NCBI RefSeq assembly: GCF_006335015.1
Contig: NZ_VDGT01000018.1
Span: 1-64,000 of the forward strand
Reading direction: 5' to 3'
From: Streptomyces sedi
GTDB taxonomy: Bacteria > Actinomycetota > Actinomycetes > Streptomycetales > Streptomycetaceae
DNA length: 64,000 nucleotides
Part shown: piece by piece, positions 47,977 to 56,627 of the stretch
Numbering within the stretch: position 1 is the first letter of the stretch
Layout: every line of letters starts with the position of its first letter
The notes under the pieces: model-generated
Seen by the model: only the letters and a program-made list of their open reading frames with translations
Database searches by the model: none
What the model was told of the DNA's origin: nothing
Position numbers and translations under genes: made by a program

Positions 47977-49551
47977 TTACGCGCCGGGGCGGTCGCGGGG
48001 TCCCGGCGGGGCGGCGAGGCCGCTGGCCTTGAGGGCGAGCCACAGCTCCATCCTCAGGTCGGGGTCGTCCAGCGAGCGGTCCAGGATCTCCTCCACCCGC
48101 CGCATCCGGTACCGCAGCGTGTGCCGGTGCACGCCGAGTTCGGCGGCGGCGGCGTCCCACTGGCCGTGCCGGGAGAGCCAGGCCCGCAGCGAGGCCAGCA
48201 GGTCGCCGCGCCCTGACCTGTCGTGGTCGCGCAGGGCGCGCAGCATCCCGTCCGCGAACGCCCGCACCGCCTCGTCACCCAGCAGCGGCAGCAGCGAACC
48301 GGTCGCCACGTCGTCGTGCTCCACCAGCGCCCTGCCGCGTCTTCTGGCCACCAGGAGCGCCTCCCTGGCCTGCTGGTAGGCAGCCGCCGCCTGGGCGAGC
48401 CCGGTGGGGGCCGAGAGCCCGAGCACCAGTCCCTCCGTCGCCTCGGCGTGCTCGACGCAGGCGTCCTGCGTGCCGCCGCCGTCGGCGAGCAGCAGCACGA
48501 ACCCCTCGCCGTCCGGCGCTGCCAGCACCGCCTCGCCCGCCCGCGCGGCCGACGCCTCCAGCCGCTGTCCGAACGCGACCAGCCGTTCCAGCTCGTCCGC
48601 CTCGGCGACCAGCACCCGCAGGGGCGCGTCCAGCAGCCCGCCGTAGAGCTGCCCGGCGACGGCCCTGGCGTGGTCCGGCTCGCCGCTGAGCAGCATCCGC
48701 AACACCGCGCCGCCCAGCCGGGACTCGGCCTGCTGGTAGGCGCCCGAGCGCTCGGTCACCAGCGTCAGCAGCGCGACGGCGGCCTGCACCGCGTAGCGGC
48801 CCGAGTCGCCCAGCGGCGCCTCCGTGCCGATGGCCAGCACGGCGCGCCCGCGTTGGCCGGTGCCGACCAGTTGCAGCTCCACCCGGTCGCCGCCGTCCCG
48901 TTCCCCCTCGGGCGCGGCGCAGACCGTGCTGGCCGGCGCCGGCCGGTCGCCGAGCCGGCGGACCTCGTCGGCCAGCAGCCCGGCTCTTCTGGCCGCCCAG
49001 CCGGGGGCGACCGCGGTCACGGCTCCGGCCCGGTCGTAGAGCGCCGTCCACCCGTTGACCTGCGTGGACAGCCGGGTCAGCAGCGTCTCGGGCCCGTCGG
49101 GTGCCAGCGCGGCCCTGGTCAGCTCGCGCTGCGCGGCGAAGCCAGCGGTGACCGTGCGGTACTGCTCCGCGGCGATGGCGGCGGAGACCGCCTTGGAGAT
49201 CGCGATGAACGGCGTCGGCCGGGGCACCTCGATCAGCGGCAGCCCGACCTTCCGCACGGCGTCCAGCAACGCGGGCGTCACCGCCGGGTGGTTGACGCCG
49301 ATCCCGAAGCCCAGGCCGACCACTCCGGCCCGGGCCAGCCGTTCCACGTAGCGGCGCATCTCCCCCGCGTCGTCCACGGACAGCTTGAGGCCGATCGTCA
49401 GCAGCAGCTCGCCGCCGTCCAGATAGGGCGTCGGGTCGGGCAGCTCGCTGGTGTGCGCCCAACGCACCTCGGTGTCGAGCCGTTCCTCGCCGGCCAGCAC
49501 GCGCAGGCGGAGCGCGGAGTGGTGAACAAGGGCGGCGAGAGTCGGTCGCAT
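47977..49551 (-). CDS. PucR-family transcriptional regulator
   Basis: A 524-residue regulator. The N-terminal PucR ligand domain covers about 10-125 (VRWAHTSELPDPTPYLDGGELLLTIG, GVVGLGFGIGVNHPAVTPALLDAVRKVGLPLIEVP). A GGDEF-like middle domain follows. The C-terminal PucR helix-turn-helix is LRAWLSRHGQWDAAAAELGVHRHTLRYRMRRVEEILDR in outline. Members activate amine, purine or amino-acid catabolism genes. The aldehyde dehydrogenase follows after 196 bases on the same strand, and gabT is nearby, so GABA or a related amine is a plausible inducer. Confidence 0.93.
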   Translation of the reverse strand: MRPTLAALVHHSALRLRVLAGEERLDTEVRWAHTSELPDPTPYLDGGELLLTIGLKLSVDDAGEMRRYVERLARAGVVGLGFGIGVNHPAVTPALLDAVRKVGLPLIEVPRPTPFIAISKAVSAAIAAEQYRTVTAGFAAQRELTRAALAPDGPETLLTRLSTQVNGWTALYDRAGAVTAVAPGWAARRAGLLADEVRRLGDRPAPASTVCAAPEGERDGGDRVELQLVGTGQRGRAVLAIGTEAPLGDSGRYAVQAAVALLTLVTERSGAYQQAESRLGGAVLRMLLSGEPDHARAVAGQLYGGLLDAPLRVLVAEADELERLVAFGQRLEASAARAGEAVLAAPDGEGFVLLLADGGGTQDACVEHAEATEGLVLGLSAPTGLAQAAAAYQQAREALLVARRRGRALVEHDDVATGSLLPLLGDEAVRAFADGMLRALRDHDRSGRGDLLASLRAWLSRHGQWDAAAAELGVHRHTLRYRMRRVEEILDRSLDDPDLRMELWLALKASGLAAPPGPRDRPGA

Positions 49552-49638
49552 GTATCACCTTGGGGCAGCCGGGTGCGCGTCACTGGAACCGTATCGTGGC
49601 CGGTCAGGGCCGTTCGCGGGCGAGAGCGGCCGGGCACG

Positions 49639-52002
49639 TCAGCCGAGCCGCACGAGCACGGGAGGGCCGGGCTCGCCCGCGGCGGAGGTGGTGGAGAGCA
49701 CCGCGTGCCGGGGCGGCACCCGGTGGGCCAGCTCGGAGGCCGACCAGCGCTGCCGCTCGACCCTGCGGACCGTCACGGAGTCGGTGGTGGTGTCCTGGCC
49801 GGTGAAGAGCCTGCGCACGCCGCGCACCGTCTTGCGCACGATGCCGCCGGTGCGGTCCGGCGTCTTGGTGACGTCCTGGTCCTCGGTCCACGCGGTGCCC
49901 CAGACGTGCGCGAAGTGCTCGGCGTCCCAGGTGGTGACGCCGGCGAACACCATCCGGCAGCCGACCGCGCCCAGCAGCCCCGCCCGCAGTTCGGAGGGCA
50001 CGTCGTCCAGCGTCCGCAGCGCCAGGACCGCGCCCGCGTTGGCGGCACGCAGCTGCGCCAGCCCCCGCACGGTGCCGGCGGTGACGGCGGCGGTCGCGTC
50101 GTCGAGCACCAGCGTGGCGAAGAGGGAACGGTCCGGGCGGTTGACCACGGCCGAGGTGAACTGCGCCAGCAGCAGTCGGGTGATGATCCTCCCGGCCTCC
50201 GCGTGGCCGGTGGCCGGCAGGTCGACCCGCACCCGCAGCGGGTGCGTCAGCGTCGCCATGGAGAACGTCCGCCCGCCCGAGCCCGCCGAGAAGCCGGCCC
50301 GGTCCAGCACGGCCAGCCGGTCGGCGAGCGGCTTGCCCGGGTCGTCGAGGCGGGTCGCCGCCCGTTCCCTGGCGTCGAGTTCGCGCTGCTGGTCGTGGGC
50401 GCCGGCCAGCGCCAGGTCCTCCCGCAGCGTCGCCAGCAGCGCCGGGGCGCCGTCCAGCATGGCGCGCAGCTCGGGCACGCCGGGCAGCCGGCCGTAGGCG
50501 GCGTGGTAGGGGCCGATCAGCTGGACCAGCGCGGCTGACGCGTCCCTGGTCTCGGCAGGGGTGCCGCCCAGCAGCGCCTCGGCCAGCAGCGTCGCCGCCT
50601 CGTCGGTGTCGGTCGCCGCGCCGTAGAGCGCCAGCTGGTGGGTGCCCGCCGGGTCGCCGACCCGCACCACGATGTCGAACGCCGCGTCCGGGCCGAGGCC
50701 GCTGGCCGCGCTGCCGACGGCGACCACGGCGGCCTGGCCGGTGAGCGCCTGGAGGCAGAGCGACTCCACCACGGGCCGCACCACCCGGCCGGTCTTGCCG
50801 GAGCCGGGGGGTCCGACGGCCAGCAGCGAGGTGCCCAGCAGGGCGGGGTCGAGGGCGACGTCGACGCCCCGGTATTCGTAGGCGTTGCGCTCCTCGTCGA
50901 CGGCGGTGCCGATCCGCACCTGGCGGGTGAGCAGGTCGTGCCGGGCGGCCCGCACCGGCAGGTCGCGGTCGCCCGACGGGTGGACGAAAGCGCCGGCGCC
51001 GTCCTCGGCCACCGCGTCGTTGAACGCGGGCAGCTCCGTCGGCCTGGCCACCACGGCGCGCCAGGCCCGCTGGATGCGGGCGTAGTCCAGGTCGCTCATC
51101 GTGCCGGCCGCCACCTCGGCGCGCAGCAGCTCGGCGGAGCGCTCCGCGCCGCCGGCGCGCAGCTCGGTGAACTCCGTCAGCCGCGCGACCTCGGCGCGCT
51201 CCCGCTCGCTGCCCGCCACGTCGGCTCCGGTGAACCGCGCCGGCGGGAAGCGCCGCAGCACGGCGCGCCAGCCGCCGAGCACGCCGCACAGCGCCAGCAG
51301 GACGAGGGCGTAGAGCAGGTAGTAGACGTTGTAGGCGACGGTGTAGGCGGTGCTGTCCTCCGGCTGCCACCAGCTGTCGGGCACCATCCCGTAGAACGGG
51401 TCCAGCCAGAACAGCCAGACGCCCGCGTAGCTCAGCTCCCAGACGACCCAGGCCACGGCGAGGGCCGCGACGGCGCGCAGCGTGACCTTGGGGTCCTGGC
51501 GCTCGATGTCGGGCCGGCCCGACCAGAAGCGCAGCACGGCCGGACGCCAACGGCGCCACAGCCGGGGCGCGTTGCCCATCCGGCCGAAGACGTAGAGCAG
51601 CCCGCAGAAGAGCAGCTGCTCGTAGAGGTAGGGCCCGAGGAACGTGCCGCGCGCGCCCAGCCAGTCGAGCGGCGCGAAGACCCAGGAGAACAGGCTGGTG
51701 TTGACGTAGAGCGACCACACCAGCCACGCCGTCAGCGCCGCCAGCAGCGCGCCGCCGTGCAGCTCCCGGTCGGTGAGGCGGTCCGGGTCCTCGGGCTGCC
51801 TCGGCACGTGCCCCGTGCGCCACACCCCGGGGCGGGCGGCGGGGCGCGGGAGGCGCAACCACCTTTGGAGCGGGGCGAGTTCGGCCTCGTCCGGGGAGTG
51901 TCGTGGCGCGGGTGGCGCGCCCGGCGGTGGCGGAACCACCGGCGCGGCGCCCGGCGCCTGTCCGGGCGTGGGCCGTGGTTCCCGTGTGCCGTCGCTGTTC
52001 AC
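49639..52002 (-). CDS. Orphan VirD4/FtsK-like membrane ATPase
   Basis: A protein of about 787 residues. After a Pro-rich N terminus come four hydrophobic segments (LLAALTAWLVWSLYV, QLLFCGLLYVFG, VAALAVAWVVWELSYAGVWLFWL, YYLLYALVLLALCGVLGGW). A large cytoplasmic ATPase follows, with Walker A LAVGPPGSGKTGRVV near residue 395 and Walker B FATLVLDDATAAV near 630. The plan of N-terminal TM helices with a RecA-like motor matches type IV coupling proteins and TraG/TraD. No relaxase, pilus or ESX gene lies nearby. The GTG at 52002 is preferred over the ATG at 52020. Its role is unknown. Confidence 0.75.
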   Translation of the reverse strand: MNSDGTREPRPTPGQAPGAAPVVPPPPGAPPAPRHSPDEAELAPLQRWLRLPRPAARPGVWRTGHVPRQPEDPDRLTDRELHGGALLAALTAWLVWSLYVNTSLFSWVFAPLDWLGARGTFLGPYLYEQLLFCGLLYVFGRMGNAPRLWRRWRPAVLRFWSGRPDIERQDPKVTLRAVAALAVAWVVWELSYAGVWLFWLDPFYGMVPDSWWQPEDSTAYTVAYNVYYLLYALVLLALCGVLGGWRAVLRRFPPARFTGADVAGSERERAEVARLTEFTELRAGGAERSAELLRAEVAAGTMSDLDYARIQRAWRAVVARPTELPAFNDAVAEDGAGAFVHPSGDRDLPVRAARHDLLTRQVRIGTAVDEERNAYEYRGVDVALDPALLGTSLLAVGPPGSGKTGRVVRPVVESLCLQALTGQAAVVAVGSAASGLGPDAAFDIVVRVGDPAGTHQLALYGAATDTDEAATLLAEALLGGTPAETRDASAALVQLIGPYHAAYGRLPGVPELRAMLDGAPALLATLREDLALAGAHDQQRELDARERAATRLDDPGKPLADRLAVLDRAGFSAGSGGRTFSMATLTHPLRVRVDLPATGHAEAGRIITRLLLAQFTSAVVNRPDRSLFATLVLDDATAAVTAGTVRGLAQLRAANAGAVLALRTLDDVPSELRAGLLGAVGCRMVFAGVTTWDAEHFAHVWGTAWTEDQDVTKTPDRTGGIVRKTVRGVRRLFTGQDTTTDSVTVRRVERQRWSASELAHRVPPRHAVLSTTSAAGEPGPPVLVRLG

Positions 52003-52168
52003 AGTCCCCCATGATGCCAAGCGCCGCGCCGCGCGCGTGGGTTGACGTCGTGACGGAGTGGCCGCCGCGCCAGGACGGCCGCCGCACGACCCTGCTCCGC
52101 GACCAATCTAGTGCAGCGGCCCGGCGCCCCGACCGGAAGCGGGCTCGGGTCGGCGAATATGCGGGGCG

Positions 52169-52184
52169 GTAACTTGCGCGAAAC
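52169..52184 (+). promoter_or_regulatory. Candidate GlnR-binding site
   Basis: GTAAC-TTGCGC-GAAAC matches the actinobacterial GlnR box gTnAc-n6-GaAAc exactly. It is located 75 bases upstream of the ABC ATPase gene in a divergent intergenic region. Only one a/b pair is present; the expected second pair is not recognisable. GlnR controls nitrogen genes, which fits the nearby gabT. Confidence 0.45.
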
Positions 52185-52258
52185 CGTTCCGCTGCGGCAT
52201 CCGGTGCGCTACGTTCCTCCCCCACATCGAACACACGGACATCAACGGGCGGAACGGC

Positions 52259-53605
52259 ATGACGCGCGCCATCTCCCTGCGAGACGTGACCAAGGTCTAC
52301 CCGCGGGACGTCGTGGCCGTGAACCGGCTGTCGCTCGACATCGCGCCCGGCGAGTTCCTGGTCCTGCTCGGCCCCTCGGGCTGCGGCAAGTCGACGGTGC
52401 TGCGGATGATCGCCGGTCTTGAGGAGATCAGCTCCGGGGAACTGCTGCTCGACGGCGAGCAGGCCAACGCCCTGCCGCCCGGCGATCGCCGGCTGGCGAT
52501 GGTCTTCCAGCACTACGCGCTCTACCCGAACATGACGGGCGCGCAGAACATCGGCTTCCCGCTGAAGATCGAGTCACCGAGGCGCGACGCCACCCACCAG
52601 GTGCAGGAGGCGGCCCGACTGCTGGGCATCGAGGACCTGTTGGACCGCTACCCCGGCCAGCTCTCCGGCGGGGAGAGGCAGCGCGTCGCCATGGGCCGCG
52701 CGATCGTGCGGCGCCCGTCGGCGTTCCTGCTGGACGAGCCGCTCTCCAACCTCGACGCGAAGCTCCGCACCCGGCTGCGGGCCGAGATCGCCACCCTGAC
52801 CCGTCATCTCGGCGTCACCACCGTCTATGTGACGCACGACCAGTCGGAGGCGATGTCGCTCGGCGACCGCGTCGCGGTGATGCGGGACGGGGTGCTCCAG
52901 CAGGTCGGCGACGCGCGGGAGGTCTACCAGCATCCGGAGAACGTGTTCGTCGCCGCGTTCGTCGGCACCCCCCGGATCAACCTGCTGCGGGCCGCCGTGC
53001 ACGCGCCGTTGGACGGGCGGCTCAACATCGACTTCGGCACCCAGCGCATCCAGCTGCCGCAGCCGCTCTCCCCCGACCACCAGATGCTGCGGGTGCAGAT
53101 GGGGAAGGAGATCACGGTGGGGCTGCGCTCGGAGGCGGCGCGGATCGCCAGCCCCCAGGAGATGTCCCCGACGGAGGCGCTGCTCAACGGGGTGGTGCAG
53201 CACGTGGAGTTCCAGGGCCACGAGTCGCTGGTACACGTCTCCACGGGGGCGCACCCGGCGCGCGTCGACGGTCTTGAGGCGCCGCGCCCGCCGGCCAGGC
53301 GCGGCACGCGCCCCCGCCGCGGCTCGCCGCTGCGGCGGCTCGTCGGCCGCTATCTCACCCGGGGCGCGGACGCCGCGCGGACGCCCGGCCACGACGAGCC
53401 GCCGGCCGCCGAGACGCCGCCGCCCACGGCCGCCGGCCGGGTCAACGACGGGCTGGTGGTGCGCTGCGACGCCGACCTCAGACCCCGGCTGGGCGAACGC
53501 GTTCCGCTGCTGATCGACCTCGACCGGATGTATGTCTTCGACTCCGAGGGCCGGCGGATCTGCCCCGCGCGCCCGCGGGGCCCCGCCGGGCAGCAGCGGG
53601 GCTGA
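52259..53605 (+). CDS. ABC transporter ATPase (MalK/UgpC/PotA type) with extended C terminus
   Basis: A 448-residue ATPase. Walker A is G38-PSGCGK-S45. The Q-loop is FQHYALYPNM, the signature LSGGERQRV, Walker B FLLDEPLSNLD, and the switch histidine is in YVTHDQSEAMSLGD. The TOBE domain starts near 245 (FVGTPRINLL). It is interrupted by a low-complexity Arg/Pro/Ala-rich insertion at about 340-395 (PARRGTRPRRGSPLRR) before the last beta strands. No permease or binding protein is adjacent, so its partner is elsewhere. It could serve polyamine/GABA import, given gabT 138 bases downstream, or a sugar system. A GlnR-like box lies upstream. Confidence 0.9.
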   Translation: MTRAISLRDVTKVYPRDVVAVNRLSLDIAPGEFLVLLGPSGCGKSTVLRMIAGLEEISSGELLLDGEQANALPPGDRRLAMVFQHYALYPNMTGAQNIGFPLKIESPRRDATHQVQEAARLLGIEDLLDRYPGQLSGGERQRVAMGRAIVRRPSAFLLDEPLSNLDAKLRTRLRAEIATLTRHLGVTTVYVTHDQSEAMSLGDRVAVMRDGVLQQVGDAREVYQHPENVFVAAFVGTPRINLLRAAVHAPLDGRLNIDFGTQRIQLPQPLSPDHQMLRVQMGKEITVGLRSEAARIASPQEMSPTEALLNGVVQHVEFQGHESLVHVSTGAHPARVDGLEAPRPPARRGTRPRRGSPLRRLVGRYLTRGADAARTPGHDEPPAAETPPPTAAGRVNDGLVVRCDADLRPRLGERVPLLIDLDRMYVFDSEGRRICPARPRGPAGQQRG

Positions 53606-53742
53606 GGGCGTCACCGCCGCACGACGAAGTGGCCAAAACCGCGACGCGTTGACTCCGTGGTGGTGCGTGCCCACGGCGCCGGGGAGAACCTAGCCTGCCG
53701 GGGAGTGCCCGATGTAGCCCCTTCGCGACGAGGAGTCCCATC

Positions 53743-55101
53743 ATGAGCGACCCGACCGAACTGACCGGAGGACCCGCACTCCCCCAGAAGCGCCGGCTGG
53801 TCACCGAGATCCCGGGACCGCGCTCCAGGCAGCTGATGGAGCGGAAGCGGGCGACCGTGGCCGACGGCATCGGCACCGTGATGCCGGTCTTCGTCCAGCG
53901 CGCCGGCGGCGGGATCGTCGAGGACGTCGACGGCAACGCGCTGATCGACTTCGGGTCCGGCATCGCCGTCACCTCGGTGGGCAACAGCGCGGAGGCCGTG
54001 GTGCGCCGCGCGACCGAGCAGCTGACGCGGTTCACCCACACCTGCGCGATGGTCGCCCCCTACGAGGGGTACGTGGAGGTCTGCGAGGAGCTGGCCCGGC
54101 TGACGCCCGGCGACCACGCCAAGAAGTCGGTGCTGCTCAACTCGGGCGCCGAGGCGGTGGAGAACGCGGTCAAGATCGCGCGCTACCACACCGGGCGGCA
54201 GGCGGTGGTGGTCTTCGACCACGGCTACCACGGCCGCACCAACCTCACGATGGCGCTCACCTCCAAGGACATGCCCTACAAGCACGGCTTCGGGCCGTTC
54301 GCCCCCGAGATCTACCGGGTGCCGATGGCCTACCCGTACCGCTGGCTGACGGGCCCCGAACGGTGCGCCGAGGAGGCGGCGGCGCAGGTGATCGAGCAGA
54401 TCACCAAGCAGGTCGGCCCGGACAACACCGCCGCGATCGTGGTCGAGCCGATCCTCGGCGAGGGCGGCTTCATCGTGCCGGCGCGCGGATTCCTGCCGAG
54501 GATCGCGGAGTTCGCCAGGGAGCACGGGATCGTGCTGGTGGCGGACGAGATCCAGTCGGGCTTCTGTCGCACCGGCCAGTGGTTCGCCTCCGAGGACGAG
54601 GGCCTGGTGCCCGACCTGGTCACCACGGCCAAGGGCATCGCCGGCGGGCTGCCGCTTGCGGCGGTGACCGGCCGCGCCGAGATCATGGACGCGGCGCACG
54701 TCGGCGGTCTCGGCGGCACCTACGGCGGCAACCCGGTCGCCTGCGCGGCGGCGCTCGGCTCGATCGAGACGATGCGGGAGCTGGACCTGCCGGCCAGGGC
54801 GCGGCGGATCGAGGAGATCATGCTGCCGAGGCTGCGCGCGATGGCAGAGCGCTTCCCGGCCATCGGCGACGTGCGCGGCCGGGGCGCGATGCTCGCCGTC
54901 GAGCTGGTCAAGCCCGGCGGCAAGGACCCCGACCCCGCCGCCACCGCCGCCCTCGCCGCCCGCTGCCACCAGGCCGGCCTGCTGCTGCTGACCACCGGCA
55001 CCTACGGCAACGTCGCCCGTTTCCTGCCCCCGCTGGTGATCGAGGAGCAGCTGCTGACCGAGGGCCTGGACATCCTGGAGGACGCCTTCGCCGCGCTGTG
55101 A
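53743..55101 (+). CDS. gabT: 4-aminobutyrate aminotransferase
   Basis: A 452-residue class-III PLP aminotransferase that moves the amino group of GABA to 2-oxoglutarate, giving succinate semialdehyde. Marks: VKIARYHTGRQAVVVFDHGYHGRTNL, VVEPILGEGGFIVPARGFLP, LVADEIQSGFCRTG and the PLP lysine in VTTAKGIAGGLPLAA (near residue 297), then LGGTYGGNPVACAAALG. The ATG is preceded by CGACGAGGAG. A strong terminator follows. The succinate semialdehyde formed could be used by one of the aldehyde dehydrogenases in this window. Confidence 0.94.
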   Translation: MSDPTELTGGPALPQKRRLVTEIPGPRSRQLMERKRATVADGIGTVMPVFVQRAGGGIVEDVDGNALIDFGSGIAVTSVGNSAEAVVRRATEQLTRFTHTCAMVAPYEGYVEVCEELARLTPGDHAKKSVLLNSGAEAVENAVKIARYHTGRQAVVVFDHGYHGRTNLTMALTSKDMPYKHGFGPFAPEIYRVPMAYPYRWLTGPERCAEEAAAQVIEQITKQVGPDNTAAIVVEPILGEGGFIVPARGFLPRIAEFAREHGIVLVADEIQSGFCRTGQWFASEDEGLVPDLVTTAKGIAGGLPLAAVTGRAEIMDAAHVGGLGGTYGGNPVACAAALGSIETMRELDLPARARRIEEIMLPRLRAMAERFPAIGDVRGRGAMLAVELVKPGGKDPDPAATAALAARCHQAGLLLLTTGTYGNVARFLPPLVIEEQLLTEGLDILEDAFAAL

Positions 55102-55124
55102 CCCGAACCGGCGAGCCGCTCCGG

Positions 55125-55162
55125 AACGCCGCGTCCCGCCCCCGGCGGGAGGACGCGGCGTT
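55125..55162 (+). terminator. Terminator of gabT
   Basis: AACGCCGCGTCC at 55125-55136 pairs with GGACGCGGCGTT at 55151-55162 (12 bp). The inner part CGCC/GGCG extends the stem past a small bulge. It starts 23 bases after the gabT stop, and isolates gabT from the AAA-PIN gene pair. Confidence 0.75.
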
Positions 55163-55196
55163 CGTCGCCGGTCCCTAGACTGGCCACGCCCGGTCT

Positions 55197-55208
55197 CGTC
55201 AGCTGACG
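55197..55208. promoter_or_regulatory. 12-bp perfect palindrome upstream of the AAA ATPase gene
   Basis: CGTCAGCTGACG lies about 80 bases before the ATPase start codon. It is a possible operator for the AAA-PIN pair. A TAGACT hexamer at 55176-55181 could be a -10 box, but the -35 region is poor. Confidence 0.3.
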
Positions 55209-55286
55209 GATGACGAACCGTCGTGAGGGCCCGGAAGCGGGCCGCCGTTCGGAGCCGGGCACGGAGCGAGAACGAGAGAGGTGCCC

Positions 55287-56627
55287 GTGGAGACTCCCCG
55301 GCTGGAGGAGGTGCGCCTGACCTCCTTCAAGAGCTTCACCGACCAGTGCCTGCCGCTGAACGACCTCACCGTGCTCGTCGGACGCAACGGCAGCGGCAAG
55401 TCCAACGCGCTGGACGGGCTGCTGGTCCTCTCCCGCCTGGCCCTCGGCGACCCGGTGCGCGACGCGCTGGACGGGCCGCGGAGCGAGGGCGACGAGCCGG
55501 TGCGGGGCGGCGCGGAGGGGTGCGCCCCGTGGGGCAGCGACGCGTTCCGGCTGGGCTGCCGGGTGCGTTCCGGCGACGAGATCTTCGACCTCGACGTGGA
55601 GATCGCCGTGCGGCCCGAGGTGCGGGTCCTCAGCGAGCGGCTGACGGCCGTCGAGGGCGTGCGCTACGGCGGTCGCCGCCTGACCGCCGGTCGTACGCTG
55701 CTCGCCAGCGCCCCGCCGGATCGCGGCAGCGGCGATCTCCAGGGGCGCTACTTCAACGGGCAGCGCGGGGCCGACCCGGGCGTCGCCTTCCCCGCCGATC
55801 GGCTGCTCACCGGCCAGGTGCCCGTGCGGCTCCCGGCGACCACGGAGGCGACCCGGCTGGTGCACCGCGCCGCGCAGCTCGTTCTCGACGTACTCCGCTC
55901 GGTCTTCCCGCTCGACCCGGTGCCCCATCTGATGAGGCGCTATGTCAACGCGCGCGACGCGGCGCTCCGCCGCAGCGCCGACAACCTGAGCGCGGCCGTC
56001 GACGCACTGCGCACCGACGATCCGGCCGCGTTCGACCGGCTCACCGCCCTGGTGGCGGGGATGCCCGAGTACCCCGTGCGCGGGATCAGCCGCGTGGGCA
56101 CCTCGCTGGGCGACGTGCAGCTGGTGCTGCGCGAGGCCGGGTACCACGGCCGGGAACACGAGGTGCCGGCGCGGCTTCTCAGCGACGGGATGCTGCGCTT
56201 CCTGGCCTTCGGCACGGCGCTGCTCACCGCGCCCGTCTCCGACGCCGGCCAGGCCGGGGCCTCCCCCCAACGCCACCTGGTGATCGAGGAGATCGAGAAC
56301 GGCCTCTACCCGACGCAGGCGGCGCGCGTGCTGGGCCTCATGAAGGAGGAGTCCGATCGGCGCGACGTCGACGTGCTCCTCACCACCCACAGTCCCGCGC
56401 TGCTCAACTCCCTGGACGCACAGGACCACGCCGGGGTCGTCGTCTGCGCCCGGGCCCCGGACTCCGGGGAGAGCGTGTTGCGGCGCCTGACCGAACTCCC
56501 CCGCTATGTGGAGCTGTTGGCGGCGGGCGACCTGGGCGACGCGATGTCCAGGGGACGCCTGTCCGAGGCGGTCAGCCCGCGTGACGCCGGCGTCACCAGC
56601 GTCGAGGACTTCCTGAGGAGTCTGTGA
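55287..56627 (+). CDS. OLD/RecF-like AAA ATPase, part of a candidate two-gene defence system
   Basis: A 446-residue ABC-like AAA (AAA_15/AAA_21 type) ATPase. EVRLTSFKSF leads to Walker A G32-RNGSGK-S39. The middle is helical (residues 200-270). A degenerate signature is ARLLSDGMLRFLAF (near 295), Walker B is HLVIEEIENGLYP (near 332), and the histidine is in VLLTTHSPALLNSL (near 366). The TOPRIM nuclease domain found in true OLD proteins is absent; the chain ends VEDFLRSL shortly after the ATPase. The GTG at 55287, after GAGAGAGG, is favoured over the GTG at 55281. Its stop overlaps the PIN gene by GTGA, so the nuclease part is probably supplied in trans. Confidence 0.87.
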   Translation: METPRLEEVRLTSFKSFTDQCLPLNDLTVLVGRNGSGKSNALDGLLVLSRLALGDPVRDALDGPRSEGDEPVRGGAEGCAPWGSDAFRLGCRVRSGDEIFDLDVEIAVRPEVRVLSERLTAVEGVRYGGRRLTAGRTLLASAPPDRGSGDLQGRYFNGQRGADPGVAFPADRLLTGQVPVRLPATTEATRLVHRAAQLVLDVLRSVFPLDPVPHLMRRYVNARDAALRRSADNLSAAVDALRTDDPAAFDRLTALVAGMPEYPVRGISRVGTSLGDVQLVLREAGYHGREHEVPARLLSDGMLRFLAFGTALLTAPVSDAGQAGASPQRHLVIEEIENGLYPTQAARVLGLMKEESDRRDVDVLLTTHSPALLNSLDAQDHAGVVVCARAPDSGESVLRRLTELPRYVELLAAGDLGDAMSRGRLSEAVSPRDAGVTSVEDFLRSL

